In this document: positions 8,676 through 18,117 of the stretch, piece after piece | Layout of the letters: every line of letters begins with the position of its first letter | Numbering within the stretch: the stretch's first letter is position 1 | From: Arthrobacter alpinus | GTDB lineage: Bacteria; Actinomycetota; Actinomycetes; Actinomycetales; Micrococcaceae | Length of the DNA: 64,000 nucleotides | Direction of reading: 5' to 3' | Assembly (NCBI RefSeq): GCF_001294625.1 | Contig: NZ_CP012677.1 | Location: 2,790,001-2,854,000, forward strand | The notes under the pieces: model-generated | The model's database searches: none | What the model saw: only the letters and a program-made list of their open reading frames with translations | What the model was told of the DNA's origin: nothing | Translations under genes and position numbers: made by a program

Positions 8676-10366
8676 TGTCCACCTTTGATTCCCACGATGC
8701 CAGCTGGTGGCGCCAGGCCGCCGTCTACCAGATCTACCCTCGCAGCTTCGCCGACTCCAACGGCGACGGCATGGGCGACCTCCCCGGCGTCACGGCCCGG
8801 ATGGACTATCTCTCCGCTTTGGGCATGGACGCGATCTGGCTCAGTCCCTTCTATCCCTCAGCGCTGGCCGACGGCGGGTACGACGTCGACGATTACCGCA
8901 ACGTCGATCCCCGGCTGGGGTCCCTGGACGACTTCGACGCCATGGTGTCCGCCGCCCACGCCGCGGGCATCCGCGTCATTGTCGATGTGGTGCCCAACCA
9001 CTCCTCCAACCTGCACGCGTGGTTCACTGCCGCCCTCGCCGCTGCGCCCGGCTCCCCCGAACGCGCCCGGTACCACTTCCTTGAGGGCCTCGGCGAGAAC
9101 GGCGAGCTGCCGCCGTCGGACTGGCCCTCCCACTTTGGCGGGCCCGCCTGGACCCGCGTGGTGGAGCAGGCAGGGCCGCATGCCGGCTCCCCCGGCCAGT
9201 GGTACCTGCACCTGTTCGCCTCCGAGCAGCCGGACTTCAACTGGGACAACCCGGAGGTGCGCGAGGACTTCCACACCACGCTGCGGTTCTGGGCAGATCG
9301 GGGTGTGGACGGCTTCCGTGTGGACGTTGCGCACGGTCTGGCCAAGGACATGACCTTGCCGCTGCGGTCCAAACCGGAACTACAAATCCTCGTCGACGAC
9401 GGCTCCGACCCGCTCTTTGACCGCGACGCCGTGCACGAGATCTTTGCCGGCTGGCGGTCAGTGCTCAACGAGTACCACCCGCCAAAGGCAGCCGTGGCCG
9501 AGGCCTGGGTGCCGTTTACCAGCCGCCGTTTGAAGTACGCTCGCCCCACTGAGCTGGGCCAGGCCTTCAACTTTGACCTGCTGCAGGCCCCATTTTCTGC
9601 CGTTGAGTTCCGCACCGTCGCCCAGAAGTGCCTTACCGAGGCGGAGGCGTCGGGGGCATCCTCCACCTGGGTGTTCTCCAACCACGACGTGATCCGGCAC
9701 CCCTCCCGCTACGCACTGCCAGATGGCAGTACGCTGGCGGACTTGGAGGCGTGGCTACTGGCTGATGGCGCCGCTCCCGTGCCGGACCTGGCCCGCGGGT
9801 TGCGGCGGGCTCGGGCAGCCACGTTGTTCATGTTGGGCCTGCCCGGCTCTGCCTACCTGTACCAGGGCGAGGAGTTGGGGCTCTTTGAGGTGGCAGATCT
9901 GCCCGCCTCGGCGCTGGCGGACCCCACCTGGTTCCGGACCAACCACCAGGTCAAGGGCCGCGACGGGTGCCGGGTGCCGCTGCCCTGGAGTGCCGCGGCG
10001 GAGAACTTCGGCTTCGGCGGCAGTCCGTGGCTGCCGCAGCCGGCCTGGTTCGGCGAGCATGCCGCGGATGTGCAGGACGGCGTGGCCGGGTCCACACTGG
10101 AAATGTACCGTGCGGCGCTGAAGCTCCGACGTGCCCTGCAAACCGTCGAGACCCTGGAATGGCTCAGCGCCCCCGCTTCCGACATGGTTCACTACCGGCG
10201 CCCGAACGGCTGGGAGGTCCTGACCAACTTCGCGCCCGTTGCCGCGGCGCTGCCGACCGGCGTCGCCCCCGCCAAGGTGGTGCTGCGCTCGGGCGACCCC
10301 GCAGCAGGGAAAGGGACGGCGGAGGGGACAATCCCGGCCGAAACGACTCTCTGGCTCGCCCCCTAA
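8675..10366 (+). CDS. Alpha-glucosidase, glycoside hydrolase family 13
   Basis: A 563-residue cytoplasmic GH13 enzyme (no signal peptide) of the oligo-1,6-/alpha-glucosidase group. It begins with WWRQAAVYQIYPRSFADSNG, followed by DVVPNHSS. The catalytic residues appear to be nucleophile Asp217 in GFRVDVAHG, acid/base Glu276 in VAEAWV and Asp338 in FSNHDVIRH. It should release glucose from alpha-glucosides such as maltose, sucrose or trehalulose; the sequence does not settle which. ATG 8675 overlaps the stop of the broken permease, so it was once the last gene of a sugar-uptake operon whose transporter has been lost here. Confidence 0.92.
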   Translation: MSTFDSHDASWWRQAAVYQIYPRSFADSNGDGMGDLPGVTARMDYLSALGMDAIWLSPFYPSALADGGYDVDDYRNVDPRLGSLDDFDAMVSAAHAAGIRVIVDVVPNHSSNLHAWFTAALAAAPGSPERARYHFLEGLGENGELPPSDWPSHFGGPAWTRVVEQAGPHAGSPGQWYLHLFASEQPDFNWDNPEVREDFHTTLRFWADRGVDGFRVDVAHGLAKDMTLPLRSKPELQILVDDGSDPLFDRDAVHEIFAGWRSVLNEYHPPKAAVAEAWVPFTSRRLKYARPTELGQAFNFDLLQAPFSAVEFRTVAQKCLTEAEASGASSTWVFSNHDVIRHPSRYALPDGSTLADLEAWLLADGAAPVPDLARGLRRARAATLFMLGLPGSAYLYQGEELGLFEVADLPASALADPTWFRTNHQVKGRDGCRVPLPWSAAAENFGFGGSPWLPQPAWFGEHAADVQDGVAGSTLEMYRAALKLRRALQTVETLEWLSAPASDMVHYRRPNGWEVLTNFAPVAAALPTGVAPAKVVLRSGDPAAGKGTAEGTIPAETTLWLAP

Positions 10367-10369
10367 CCC

Positions 10370-10459
10370 AACGCTGCATCATCAATAACGACTATTCCGC
10401 CAACGCTGCATCACCTTAGCAGCGTCGCCCATCCCAGTCGTCCAAGGTGATGCAGCGCC
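10370..10459 (+). repeat. Repeats of AACGCTGCATCACC after the alpha-glucosidase gene
   Basis: Three copies of a 14-mer lie between the alpha-glucosidase stop and the DUF559-type gene. They are AACGCTGCATCATC at 10370, AACGCTGCATCACC at 10402, and the reverse complement (first two bases changed) at 10446-10459. The second and third form a perfect 14-bp inverted repeat (10404-10417 and 10444-10457) with 26 bases between. A fourth copy lies at 11530. The role is unknown; a transcription end signal or a mobile intergenic repeat are possibilities. Confidence 0.6.
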
Positions 10460-10507
10460 TGTGGATAACTTCGGACGTTGCTTCTAAATATGGGCCAGAA
10501 TGTCTTC

Positions 10508-11458
10508 ATGGAACCAAGCGACGATTTCGGCCACCCCACAGTACCGTTCGCTTCAACTGAGGCACAGGGCTTAGGTCTGTCGCGCAATCAGCTCCGGCAC
10601 AAAGCCGTGGAAGGCATCAGTTACGGTTTGTACCGTCCTGCAGGGTGGGACTTTGAGCTCCGAACCGCTGCACGTGCGCTCTGTGCTGCCACGCCGGGCG
10701 CTTGGATCTCGCATGTCACAGCGGCGCAGCTACATGAGCTCATCCTTCCGCCGTGGCTGTCGGATTCGCATGAACTCCATCTGAGCAAGCCCCGCGAGCT
10801 GCCCCAAACACGCCGGAAGGGCATTACCGGCCACAACGTCATGGTGTTCACCGACGAGATTGACACAAAAGGGGATCTGCGAATCAGCACCCGGGCCCGC
10901 ACCTGGCTTGAGATGGCGTCCTTATTGCCCCTGTCCGAGCTGGTGTGCATGGGCGATCAGCTTATCCGCATTCCCCGGCTCGAGTTTGACAACCGCCTCA
11001 CCCCCTACACCACGCTCAACGAACTGCGGGCAATGGTGGGGCGACACCGGAACCTGCAGGGAATCGTCCGCGCCAGAAAGGCCATTGAACTCATGCGCGT
11101 TGGCGCCGATTCCGGACCTGAAACCCTCCTGCGCCTAGCCATGCTCGACGCCGGTTTGCCTGAGCCCGACTTGCAGCTCACCCTCTGGGACCGTCCGGAC
11201 TCGCCGTCGGCAGACGCTGGCTTCCGTTCGCGGCGCATCGCCATCCAGTACGACGGCGCCCATCACCTTGATGAGCTGCAGCGCCACAGCGACAGACGCC
11301 GAGACAAGGCCTTCGAAGTAGCAGGGTGGACTGTCTTGATTTTCACGCAAGCAGACTATGCAGACGGGTTCCAGAACGCCGTCCGCCTCATCAAGAGCAC
11401 ACTGCGCAAAGCGTGGGAAGATCCCACCATCACCTCAGGATTTACCTCGTCCCGCTAA
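10508..11458 (+). CDS. DUF559-type protein (AbiEi-like N-terminus, VSR-like nuclease fold at C-terminus)
   Basis: About 316 residues, with no experimentally known function that I can name. The N-terminal part (LSRNQLRHKAVEGISYGLYR) resembles the wHTH segment of AbiEi-type antitoxin-like proteins. The C-terminal part has RSRRIAIQYDGAHHLDE and then DKAFEVAGWTVLIFT, the pattern of DUF559/VSR-like endonuclease domains. In these the Asp of YDG and nearby charged residues would be catalytic. No partner toxin gene is adjacent, so it looks like an orphan. The start is uncertain: TTG 10478, ATG 10490 and ATG 10508 are all in frame and none has a strong ribosome binding site. Both sides carry a shared 14-mer repeat. 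Confidence 0.75.
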   Translation: MEPSDDFGHPTVPFASTEAQGLGLSRNQLRHKAVEGISYGLYRPAGWDFELRTAARALCAATPGAWISHVTAAQLHELILPPWLSDSHELHLSKPRELPQTRRKGITGHNVMVFTDEIDTKGDLRISTRARTWLEMASLLPLSELVCMGDQLIRIPRLEFDNRLTPYTTLNELRAMVGRHRNLQGIVRARKAIELMRVGADSGPETLLRLAMLDAGLPEPDLQLTLWDRPDSPSADAGFRSRRIAIQYDGAHHLDELQRHSDRRRDKAFEVAGWTVLIFTQADYADGFQNAVRLIKSTLRKAWEDPTITSGFTSSR

Positions 11459-11469
11459 GGCACTCGGCC

Positions 11470-11520
11470 TTAAAGTGGAACGCTCCCCCACGAATGAAGT
11501 GGGGGAGCGTTCCACTTTAA
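11470..11520. terminator. Perfect 22-bp hairpin, bidirectional terminator
   Basis: A perfect 22-bp stem (11470-11491 with 11499-11520) closes a 7-base loop. Its outer ends are TTAAAG and CTTTAA, giving a T-containing tail in both directions. It lies between the convergent DUF559-type gene and ino1, where a shared terminator is expected. Confidence 0.85.
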
Positions 11521-11529
11521 AGCGTCATT

Positions 11530-11543
11530 GGTGATGCAGCGTT
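11530..11543 (-). repeat. Fourth copy of the AACGCTGCATCACC repeat, overlapping the ino1 stop codon
   Basis: On the minus strand the last base of the ino1 TAA begins AACGCTGCATCACC, an exact match to the copy at 10402. The copy at 10370 likewise follows the alpha-glucosidase stop by three bases in the sense direction. Confidence 0.6.
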
Positions 11544-12622
11544 TAGACGTCGCCGCGGATGAAGGCCTCAACTTTTTCGTGCGCGATGTCGTCGGCGTAC
11601 TGCACCGGCGGGGACTTCATGAAGTAGCTGGAGGCGGACAGGATGGGTCCGCCGATGCCACGGTCCAAGGCGATCTTCGCTGCACGGATGGCGTCGATGA
11701 TGACACCGGCCGAGTTGGGCGAATCCCACACTTCAAGCTTGTATTCCAGGGACACCGGGGCGTCACCGAAGTTACGACCCTCGAGGCGGACAAACGCCCA
11801 CTTCCTGTCATCAAGCCAGGCGACGTAATCGGACGGGCCGATGTGAACGTCGTCGGCGCTGAGTACGGCCGAGGTGTTGGAGGTGACAGCCTGGGTCTTG
11901 GAGATCTTCTTGGACTCCAGGCGTTCGCGCTCGAGCATGTTCTTGAAGTCCATGTTGCCACCAACGTTGAGTTGGTAGGTGCGGTCCAGGATCACACCGC
12001 GGTCTTCGAAAAGCTTGGCCATGACACGGTGTGTGATGGTGGCACCGATCTGGCTCTTGATGTCATCACCCACAATGGGGACACCGGCTGCCGTGAACTT
12101 GTCGGCCCATTCCTTGGTGCCGGCAATGAAAACAGGGAGGGCATTGACGAATGCCACGCCGGCGTCGATGCAGCACTGTGCATAGAACTTGGCGGCGGCG
12201 TCGGAGCCAACCGGCAGGTAGCACACCAGGACGTCAACCTTGGCGGCTTTGAGAGTTGCCACAATGTCCACGGGGTCTGCGTCGGACTCCACGATGGTCT
12301 CACGGTAGTACTTGCCCAGGCCATCAAGGGTGTGTCCGCGCAAAACGGGAACGTCAAGCTTGGGCACATCGGCCAGTTTGATGGTGTTGTTCTCGCTGGC
12401 GCCAATGGCGTCGGAGAGGTCGAGCCCCACCTTTTTGCTGTCCACATCAAAAGCGGCCACAAATGTCACGTCATTGACGTGGTACTTGCCGAACTCAACG
12501 TGCATCAGGCCCGGTACTTTCACGGACGGATCAGCATTTTGGTAGTACTGGACGCCCTGGACCAGAGACGAGGCACAATTGCCCACGCCGACAATGGCAA
12601 CCCGAATAGGATAATTGGACAC
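11543..12622 (-). CDS. ino1: Inositol-1-phosphate (1L-myo-inositol-1-phosphate) synthase
   Basis: A 359-residue actinobacterial-type enzyme that cyclises glucose-6-phosphate to inositol phosphate with NAD. It feeds phosphatidylinositol and mycothiol synthesis. The NAD-binding start is [16 protein letters not shown]. Conserved family stretches include [35 protein letters not shown] and [14 protein letters not shown]. The GTG start at 12622 has AAGGAGT a few bases upstream. It supplies the acceptor used by the MshA-type enzyme encoded on the other strand upstream. Confidence 0.95.
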   Translation of the reverse strand: MSNYPIRVAIVGVGNCASSLVQGVQYYQNADPSVKVPGLMHVEFGKYHVNDVTFVAAFDVDSKKVGLDLSDAIGASENNTIKLADVPKLDVPVLRGHTLDGLGKYYRETIVESDADPVDIVATLKAAKVDVLVCYLPVGSDAAAKFYAQCCIDAGVAFVNALPVFIAGTKEWADKFTAAGVPIVGDDIKSQIGATITHRVMAKLFEDRGVILDRTYQLNVGGNMDFKNMLERERLESKKISKTQAVTSNTSAVLSADDVHIGPSDYVAWLDDRKWAFVRLEGRNFGDAPVSLEYKLEVWDSPNSAGVIIDAIRAAKIALDRGIGGPILSASSYFMKSPPVQYADDIAHEKVEAFIRGDV

Positions 12623-12856
12623 GGAACTCCTTCATAAAACTCACACGGACCCGGCTCTCACACAAAGCGGTGATAGGTTGGCGCACGCCTTCATTTCTTA
12701 TACGAAGACAACACGCACGGCATATTCAACCGGGCCTGACGCCCCAACGGCGCCCTTAACCATTCTAGTCAACTCCCCCTGCCCCGGTTTTGTTCCCTCA
12801 CGCAAGGATTATCTCGCTGTTTCGTCACACAGCCGCCGTTGCATGAGGTACCCAGC

Positions 12857-13894
12857 CTACTTTTGCGCCCACCTGTTGATCTCAGATTCGACAGCGAACT
12901 CGTCGATCGCCGTCAGCTCGGCATCCGTGAAGCCCACGTTCTTGATGGCGGCCACGTTGTTTTCCAGCTGGGCAACACTGGAGGCGCCCACCAAGGCCGA
13001 GGTCACGGGGCTACCCTTGAGCTGGTCGCGCAGGATCCAGGCGATGGCCATCTGTGCCAGCGACTGCCCGCGGGACGCGGCAATATCGTTAAGCGCCCGC
13101 ACACGGCCCATCTTGTCCTCGGTGAGGTCGTGCTCGTGCAGGAAGTGTTCCTTGGCCGCACGTGAATCAGCGGGGACGCCGTTGAGGTACCTGTCCGTGA
13201 GCATCCCCTGCGCCAACGGCGAGAATGCAATTGATCCCGCCCCGACCGTGTCGAGCACTTCATAGAGGTTGGGTTCGCCGTTTTCGCTCCAGCGGTTGAG
13301 CATGGAGTAGGACGGCTGGTGGATGAGCAGCGGGGTGCCCATTTCCTTCAGGATGCGGGCGGCTTCCAACGTTTGGGCTGGCGTGTAGGAGGAGATGCCC
13401 GCGTACAACGCGCGGCCCGAACGCACGGCCGTGTCCAGGGCTCCCATGGTTTCCTCCATGGGGGTTTCCGGGTCGGGGCGGTGGCTGTAGAAGATGTCCA
13501 CATAGTCCAAGCCCATGCGATTCAGCGACTGGTCCAAGCTGGCCAGCAGGTACTTGCGCGAGCCCCACTCGCCGTACGGGCCCGGCCACATGTCGTAGCC
13601 GGCCTTCGTGGAGATGATGAGCTCGTCGCGGTACGGGGCGAAGTCGTCCTTCAGGTGGCGGCCAAAGTTTGTTTCGGCGCTGCCGGCGGGCGGGCCGTAG
13701 TTGTTGGCTAGGTCAAAGTGGGTGACGCCCAGATCGAAGGCGCGGCGCAGGATCTCCCGCTGCACGTCAAAGGACTTATCGTCCCCAAAGTTGTGCCACA
13801 GGCCCAAAGACACGGCAGGCAATTTCAGCCCGCTGCGGCCAATCCGGCGGTACGGCATGGTCTCATAACGGTTTTCCGCTGCATGAAAAGTCAT
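12857..13894 (-). CDS. Aldo-keto reductase (YghZ/MgrA-like)
   Basis: A 345-residue NADPH-dependent aldo-keto reductase most like L-glyceraldehyde-3-phosphate reductase YghZ. Visible family features are HFDLANNYGPPAGSAETNFG (active-site Asp and Tyr), ELIISTKAGYDMWPGPYG, the catalytic-histidine region IFYSHRPDPETP, and the cofactor-binding VTSALVGASSVAQLENN. I chose ATG 13894, preceded by AAGGGT. An in-frame extension upstream to 13957 has no such signal. The physiological substrate is unknown; detoxification of glyceraldehyde-3-phosphate or methylglyoxal is typical for the family. Confidence 0.9.
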   Translation of the reverse strand: MTFHAAENRYETMPYRRIGRSGLKLPAVSLGLWHNFGDDKSFDVQREILRRAFDLGVTHFDLANNYGPPAGSAETNFGRHLKDDFAPYRDELIISTKAGYDMWPGPYGEWGSRKYLLASLDQSLNRMGLDYVDIFYSHRPDPETPMEETMGALDTAVRSGRALYAGISSYTPAQTLEAARILKEMGTPLLIHQPSYSMLNRWSENGEPNLYEVLDTVGAGSIAFSPLAQGMLTDRYLNGVPADSRAAKEHFLHEHDLTEDKMGRVRALNDIAASRGQSLAQMAIAWILRDQLKGSPVTSALVGASSVAQLENNVAAIKNVGFTDAELTAIDEFAVESEINRWAQK

Positions 13895-13990
13895 ACCCTT
13901 ATTCTGCCACCACCGGGACGCTGCGAGCCGCCCTCTGGGTGGCCCTGCCAGAGACACCCTTGGCTGCTGTCACCAGCGCCCTGCTGTGAA

Positions 13991-16111
13991 TCAGTTTCGT
14001 TCCGGGGCCCGCAGCACCAGCACCGACCGCCCCGTCACGGACACCATCTCCCCGGAGGCAAACTCCGAGGCACTGACTCCGTCCGTGTGCACCTCCACCA
14101 CCCACCGCTGCGCGTACTCCCCGTCAGGCAGTGTGAAATCGACGGCGTTGTCCCCGGCGTTGAACAGCAACAAGAAACAGTCATCGACCACTGCCCGGCC
14201 CTGCGCGTCACATTCCGGCAGCCCGGCACCGTTGAGAAACACGCCAATGCTTCGCCCAAATCCGCTGTCCCAATCAGCCCCGGTCATGGCCGCCGAGTCG
14301 GGGCGCAGCCAGACGATGTCCGGTAGCGCGCCGTCGTCCCCCCGGTCCACGGGGTGGCCGTTGAAGAAGCGACGACGACGGAACACCGGGTGCGCTGCCC
14401 GCAACCGTACCAGCCGGGAGACGAAATCGATCAGCTGCGAATCTGCGGTGTCCCAATTGATCCAGGTGAGCGCGGAGTCCTGGTTGTAGGCGTTGTTGTT
14501 GCCGTTTTGGGTGCGGCCCAGCTCGTCCCCGTGCAGGATCATGGGAACCCCTTGGGAGAGTAGCAAGGTGGTGAGGAAGTTGCGTTGCTGGCGGGCGCGC
14601 ACAGCCAGGATTCCGGCGTCGTCGCTGGGCCCTTCCACCCCACAATTCCAGGAGCGGTTGTGGGCCTCCCCGTCCCGGCTGTCCTCTCCGTTGGCCTCGT
14701 TGTGTTTGTCGTTATAGCTGACAAGGTCGGCCAGAGTGAAGCCGTCGTGGGCGGTGACAAAGTTGATGGAAGCCACCGGGCGCCGACCGGAATGCCCGTA
14801 CAGGTCCGAGGATCCGGTCAGCCGGGAGGCGAACTCGCCCAAGGTTGCCGGCTCGCCACGCCAAAAGTCGCGCACCGTGTCCCGGAATTTGCCGTTCCAC
14901 TCCGTCCACTGCGGGGGAAAGTTCCCCATCTGGTATCCGCCGGGCCCTAGGTCCCATGGCTCGGCAATGAGTTTGACCCGGGACACCACCGGATCCTGCT
15001 GCACCATTTCAAAGAAGGTGGACAGCTTGTCGACGTCGTAGAACTCGCGGGCAAGGGTCGCAGCCAGGTCAAAACGGAACCCGTCAACGTGCATCTCGCT
15101 CACCCAGTAACGCAGCGAATCCATGATCAGTTGCAGCGCATGCGGTTCCCTGACATTGAAAGAGTTCCCCGTGCCCGTGTAGTCCAGATAATGTTCCTTG
15201 TCACCGTCCATGAGCCGGTAGTAGGCGCCGTTGTCGATACCCCGGAAGGACACTGTGGGTCCTAGGTGGTTTCCTTCAGCCGTGTGGTTGTACACCACGT
15301 CAAGGATGACCTCCAGGCCGTTGCGGTGCAGTTCCTTGACCATCTCCTTGAATTCGCGCACCTGATCGCAGGGGTCGGTGGCGGAGGCGTATTCATTGTG
15401 CGGGGCAAAAAATCCGATGGTGTTATAGCCCCAATAGTTGCGCAAACCCTTTGCGGCGAGCGAGTCGTCTTGAACAAATTGGTGCACCGGCATCAGTTCG
15501 ACGGCGGTCACACCCAAGTTTTTCAGGTGGGCCACGACCGCGGGGTGCGCCACCCCGGCATACGTGCCGCGCTGGTGCTCCGGGACATCCGGGTGCAGGG
15601 CTGTCAGCCCTTTCACGTGGGCCTCATAAATGACACTTTGGAAGTAGGGAGTGTCGGGGCGGACGTCGTCGTGCCCGTCGGCGTCGGTCCAGTCAAATTG
15701 CTCGTCTGTGACCACAGACCGGTAGGTGTGCGGTGCGGAATCCTTGTCGTTGCGGGTCAGTGGCTGCCCAAATTCGTAGGCGTAAAGCGGCTGCCCCCAC
15801 CTGATGTCGCCACCAACGGCACGTGCATAGGGGTCAAGCAGGAGCTTGCTGGGATTGAAACGCAGCCCGTTGGCCGGGTCCCACGGCCCGTCCACCCGGT
15901 ACCCGTAGTGCTGTCCGGCCTCCACCCCGGGAACGTACCCGTGCCACACATAAGCGTCCACTTCGGTCAAGGGGAGACGCGTTTCGGTGCCCTCTGCGTC
16001 GAAGAGACACAAGTCCACTGCCTGCGCACCGCCGCTGAACACGGCAAAGTTGGTGCCGTTGCCGTCGGCGTGGGACCCCAGTGGATGCTGCCGTCCGGGC
16101 CAAAGTTCCAC
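13991..16111 (-). CDS. glgX: Glycogen debranching enzyme GlgX
   Basis: A 706-residue GH13 debranching enzyme (isoamylase type) that trims alpha-1,6 branches of phosphorylase-limited glycogen. It has an N-terminal CBM48-like domain (PLGSHADGNGTNFAVFSGGA) and the catalytic barrel. The nucleophile Asp is in DGFRFDLAATLAREF and the acid/base Glu in LIAEPWDLGPGGYQMGNFP. NFVTAHDGFTLADLVSYNDK is the fourth GH13 region. The start is GTG 16111. It follows nnr by 15 bases, so it is probably co-transcribed with acpS and nnr, although the functions are unrelated. Confidence 0.95.
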   Translation of the reverse strand: MELWPGRQHPLGSHADGNGTNFAVFSGGAQAVDLCLFDAEGTETRLPLTEVDAYVWHGYVPGVEAGQHYGYRVDGPWDPANGLRFNPSKLLLDPYARAVGGDIRWGQPLYAYEFGQPLTRNDKDSAPHTYRSVVTDEQFDWTDADGHDDVRPDTPYFQSVIYEAHVKGLTALHPDVPEHQRGTYAGVAHPAVVAHLKNLGVTAVELMPVHQFVQDDSLAAKGLRNYWGYNTIGFFAPHNEYASATDPCDQVREFKEMVKELHRNGLEVILDVVYNHTAEGNHLGPTVSFRGIDNGAYYRLMDGDKEHYLDYTGTGNSFNVREPHALQLIMDSLRYWVSEMHVDGFRFDLAATLAREFYDVDKLSTFFEMVQQDPVVSRVKLIAEPWDLGPGGYQMGNFPPQWTEWNGKFRDTVRDFWRGEPATLGEFASRLTGSSDLYGHSGRRPVASINFVTAHDGFTLADLVSYNDKHNEANGEDSRDGEAHNRSWNCGVEGPSDDAGILAVRARQQRNFLTTLLLSQGVPMILHGDELGRTQNGNNNAYNQDSALTWINWDTADSQLIDFVSRLVRLRAAHPVFRRRRFFNGHPVDRGDDGALPDIVWLRPDSAAMTGADWDSGFGRSIGVFLNGAGLPECDAQGRAVVDDCFLLLFNAGDNAVDFTLPDGEYAQRWVVEVHTDGVSASEFASGEMVSVTGRSVLVLRAPERN

Positions 16112-16126
16112 AGGTTCCCCCTCGGG

Positions 16127-17752
16127 TTAGTGCATGATCCGTGCCCAGACGGCAGGGATCCGTGCCGCCAGCGCTCCGGCGTTCAACGGCGCACCGCTGT
16201 CCACATGGGCCAGTCTGCCATGCAACGCCGCGGCAAGTGCCGCCGTGACGGCCAGCGTGTCTTGCACCCCCTCAGAGGGATCTTCCTGGTGCTGGTGTTC
16301 GGCCCGCATGGCGAGCAGTGCCACCAAGACGCCTGCCAGGGTGTCTCCGCTCCCCGCCGTAGCCAACGACGGCGCGCCGTCAGCTTGGGTGTACACCGTT
16401 CCCTCGGGTGAGGCCACCACCGTGGTGGGGCCCTTCAACAGCACCGTGGCACCCGTGACCCGGGCCGCCAGGCGGGCCGCGGCCAGGGGTGCGGCCTCGA
16501 TCTCGGCACGGGATTTGGCGATTCCGTGCCGGGTAAGGAGCAAGGACAGTTCCCCCGCATGCGGGGTCAGCACCAGATGCGCATTGTGACGGCTTCCGGT
16601 GGCCTCTGCAGCGTCTTCCTCAGGTATCCCAGCCCCGAGGAGGGTCAAGGCGGCCGCATCCACCACTGTGGGGACTCGGGACTCCATGGCTTGACTGGCC
16701 CGCAGCAACGCGGCATTGTCCCCGTCGATGCCGGAGCCCACCAGCCAGGCCTGCACCCGGACGTCCAAGGGGGACCCCTGAGAGCAAACCACCTCCGGGT
16801 TACGGATATGGATCGCGGCGCAGACCTCAGCCGCCCCCAGATACCGCACCATGCCGGGTCCGCAAGCCGACGCCGCGGCCACGGCCAGCAGGCCGGCCCC
16901 GGGATACTGCTCCGAACCCGCCACAATCCCGGCAACGCCCCTGGTGTACTTGTGATCGGCAGTGGCCGGGACGGGCAATAAGTTTGCCAGGTCGGCGGTT
17001 TCAAGCCGGAGGACGTCGGGAGCCCCCAGGAATTCGTCGATGCCAAGGTCCACGACACTCACGCTGCCGCACAGCTGCTCGGCCGGGGCGCACACCACAC
17101 CGGTTTTGGCCGCTCCAAAAGTGACGGTGAGATCCGCCGGCAGCACGGGGTGCGTGACTTCACCCGTTGTCGCATTGACACCGCTGGGAAGGTCACAGGC
17201 CACAACTGCTGGCCCGTCACCCGCCGCAACCATGTGACACAGTTGCGCTACAACCTCTGCCAGTGGTCCCTGGAGCCCACCACGCCCGCCAGTGCCCAGC
17301 AAACCGTCAATAATGATGTCGCAGAAAGCCGACTCGGCAAGGAACGCCGCGAGCGCGCCTTTCTCCCCAGAAGCGGACGACGGCGGCTCCTGGCCGGGAG
17401 TCAGAGCCGGCACCGCGGGAAGAACCGGCATGCGCATGATGCGTCCACCGGCTTTGATGAACGCGAGCAAAGCCTCCGTGTGGGTACGGTCACTGGTGAG
17501 CAACGCCGTCGCGCAGGACCCGCGAGAGGCTAGGTAGGCACCCGCATAGAGTGCGTCGCCACCGTTGTTGCCAGAGCCAATCAGCAGCGCCACACGGGAG
17601 CCGTAGACTCCCCTGCCCCGGGCCCGCAGCACCGACACCACACCGAGCCCCAAGCCATGGGCGGCCCGCTGCATCAAGGCGGGGCCGTGGCCGGCGTCGA
17701 GAAGGGGTTGTTCCGCGGCGCGGACGGCGGCGGCGGTATAGGCGCGCAGCAT
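16127..17752 (-). CDS. nnr: Bifunctional NAD(P)H-hydrate epimerase / ADP-dependent dehydratase
   Basis: A 541-residue fusion repairing hydrated NADH and NADPH. The N-terminal epimerase domain (about 1-215) has IGSGNNGGDALYAGAYLASRG and CDLPSGVNATTGEV. The C-terminal dehydratase domain (about 240-535) has the ribokinase-like fold, with LVLTPHAGELS, LLKGPTTVVASPEG and the catalytic aspartate in TAGSGDTLAGVL. The gene starts one base after the acpS stop, a frequent pairing in actinobacteria. Confidence 0.95.
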   Translation of the reverse strand: MLRAYTAAAVRAAEQPLLDAGHGPALMQRAAHGLGLGVVSVLRARGRGVYGSRVALLIGSGNNGGDALYAGAYLASRGSCATALLTSDRTHTEALLAFIKAGGRIMRMPVLPAVPALTPGQEPPSSASGEKGALAAFLAESAFCDIIIDGLLGTGGRGGLQGPLAEVVAQLCHMVAAGDGPAVVACDLPSGVNATTGEVTHPVLPADLTVTFGAAKTGVVCAPAEQLCGSVSVVDLGIDEFLGAPDVLRLETADLANLLPVPATADHKYTRGVAGIVAGSEQYPGAGLLAVAAASACGPGMVRYLGAAEVCAAIHIRNPEVVCSQGSPLDVRVQAWLVGSGIDGDNAALLRASQAMESRVPTVVDAAALTLLGAGIPEEDAAEATGSRHNAHLVLTPHAGELSLLLTRHGIAKSRAEIEAAPLAAARLAARVTGATVLLKGPTTVVASPEGTVYTQADGAPSLATAGSGDTLAGVLVALLAMRAEHQHQEDPSEGVQDTLAVTAALAAALHGRLAHVDSGAPLNAGALAARIPAVWARIMH

Positions 17753-17753
17753 G

Positions 17754-18101
17754 TCAGCTCTCGGCTATGACCATTGCGGTGGAGATGCCGCCGTCATGGC
17801 TCATCGAAAGGTGCCAGTGCTTGATGCCTTTGGCCTTCGCCACGGCAGCAACAGTGCCCTTGACGTTGATCGTGGGTCCTTGCTCGTCCAAGCCGATCCA
17901 GCAGTCCTGCCAGTTCATGCCAGCCGGGGCACCCAACGCCTTGGCCACCGATTCCTTGGCAGCGAACCGAGCCGCCAGAGACTGCGTGTTCAAGCCACGT
18001 TCAGCTGGCACAAACAACCTGTCGCGCAGGCCCGGTGTGCGTTCCAGCTGCCGGCCAAAGCGTTCAATGTCAACAACGTCCACACCAATGCCAATAATCA
18101 T
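17754..18101 (-). CDS. acpS: Holo-[acyl-carrier-protein] synthase
   Basis: A 115-residue phosphopantetheinyl transferase that activates acyl carrier protein using coenzyme A. The Mg-binding motifs are [12 protein letters not shown] (Asp) and [13 protein letters not shown] (Glu), both intact. The length is normal for AcpS. The gene is followed by nnr after one base. Upstream it is separated from glmS by the 56-base repeat array. Confidence 0.95.
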   Translation of the reverse strand: MIIGIGVDVVDIERFGRQLERTPGLRDRLFVPAERGLNTQSLAARFAAKESVAKALGAPAGMNWQDCWIGLDEQGPTINVKGTVAAVAKAKGIKHWHLSMSHDGGISTAMVIAES

Positions 18102-18117
18102 GACCCCAGCCTATTCC

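Noticed and set aside
11528..12637. 369-codon open frame on the + strand opposite ino1
   Set aside because: Shadow of ino1; the minus-strand protein is clearly conserved and the + frame shows no family.
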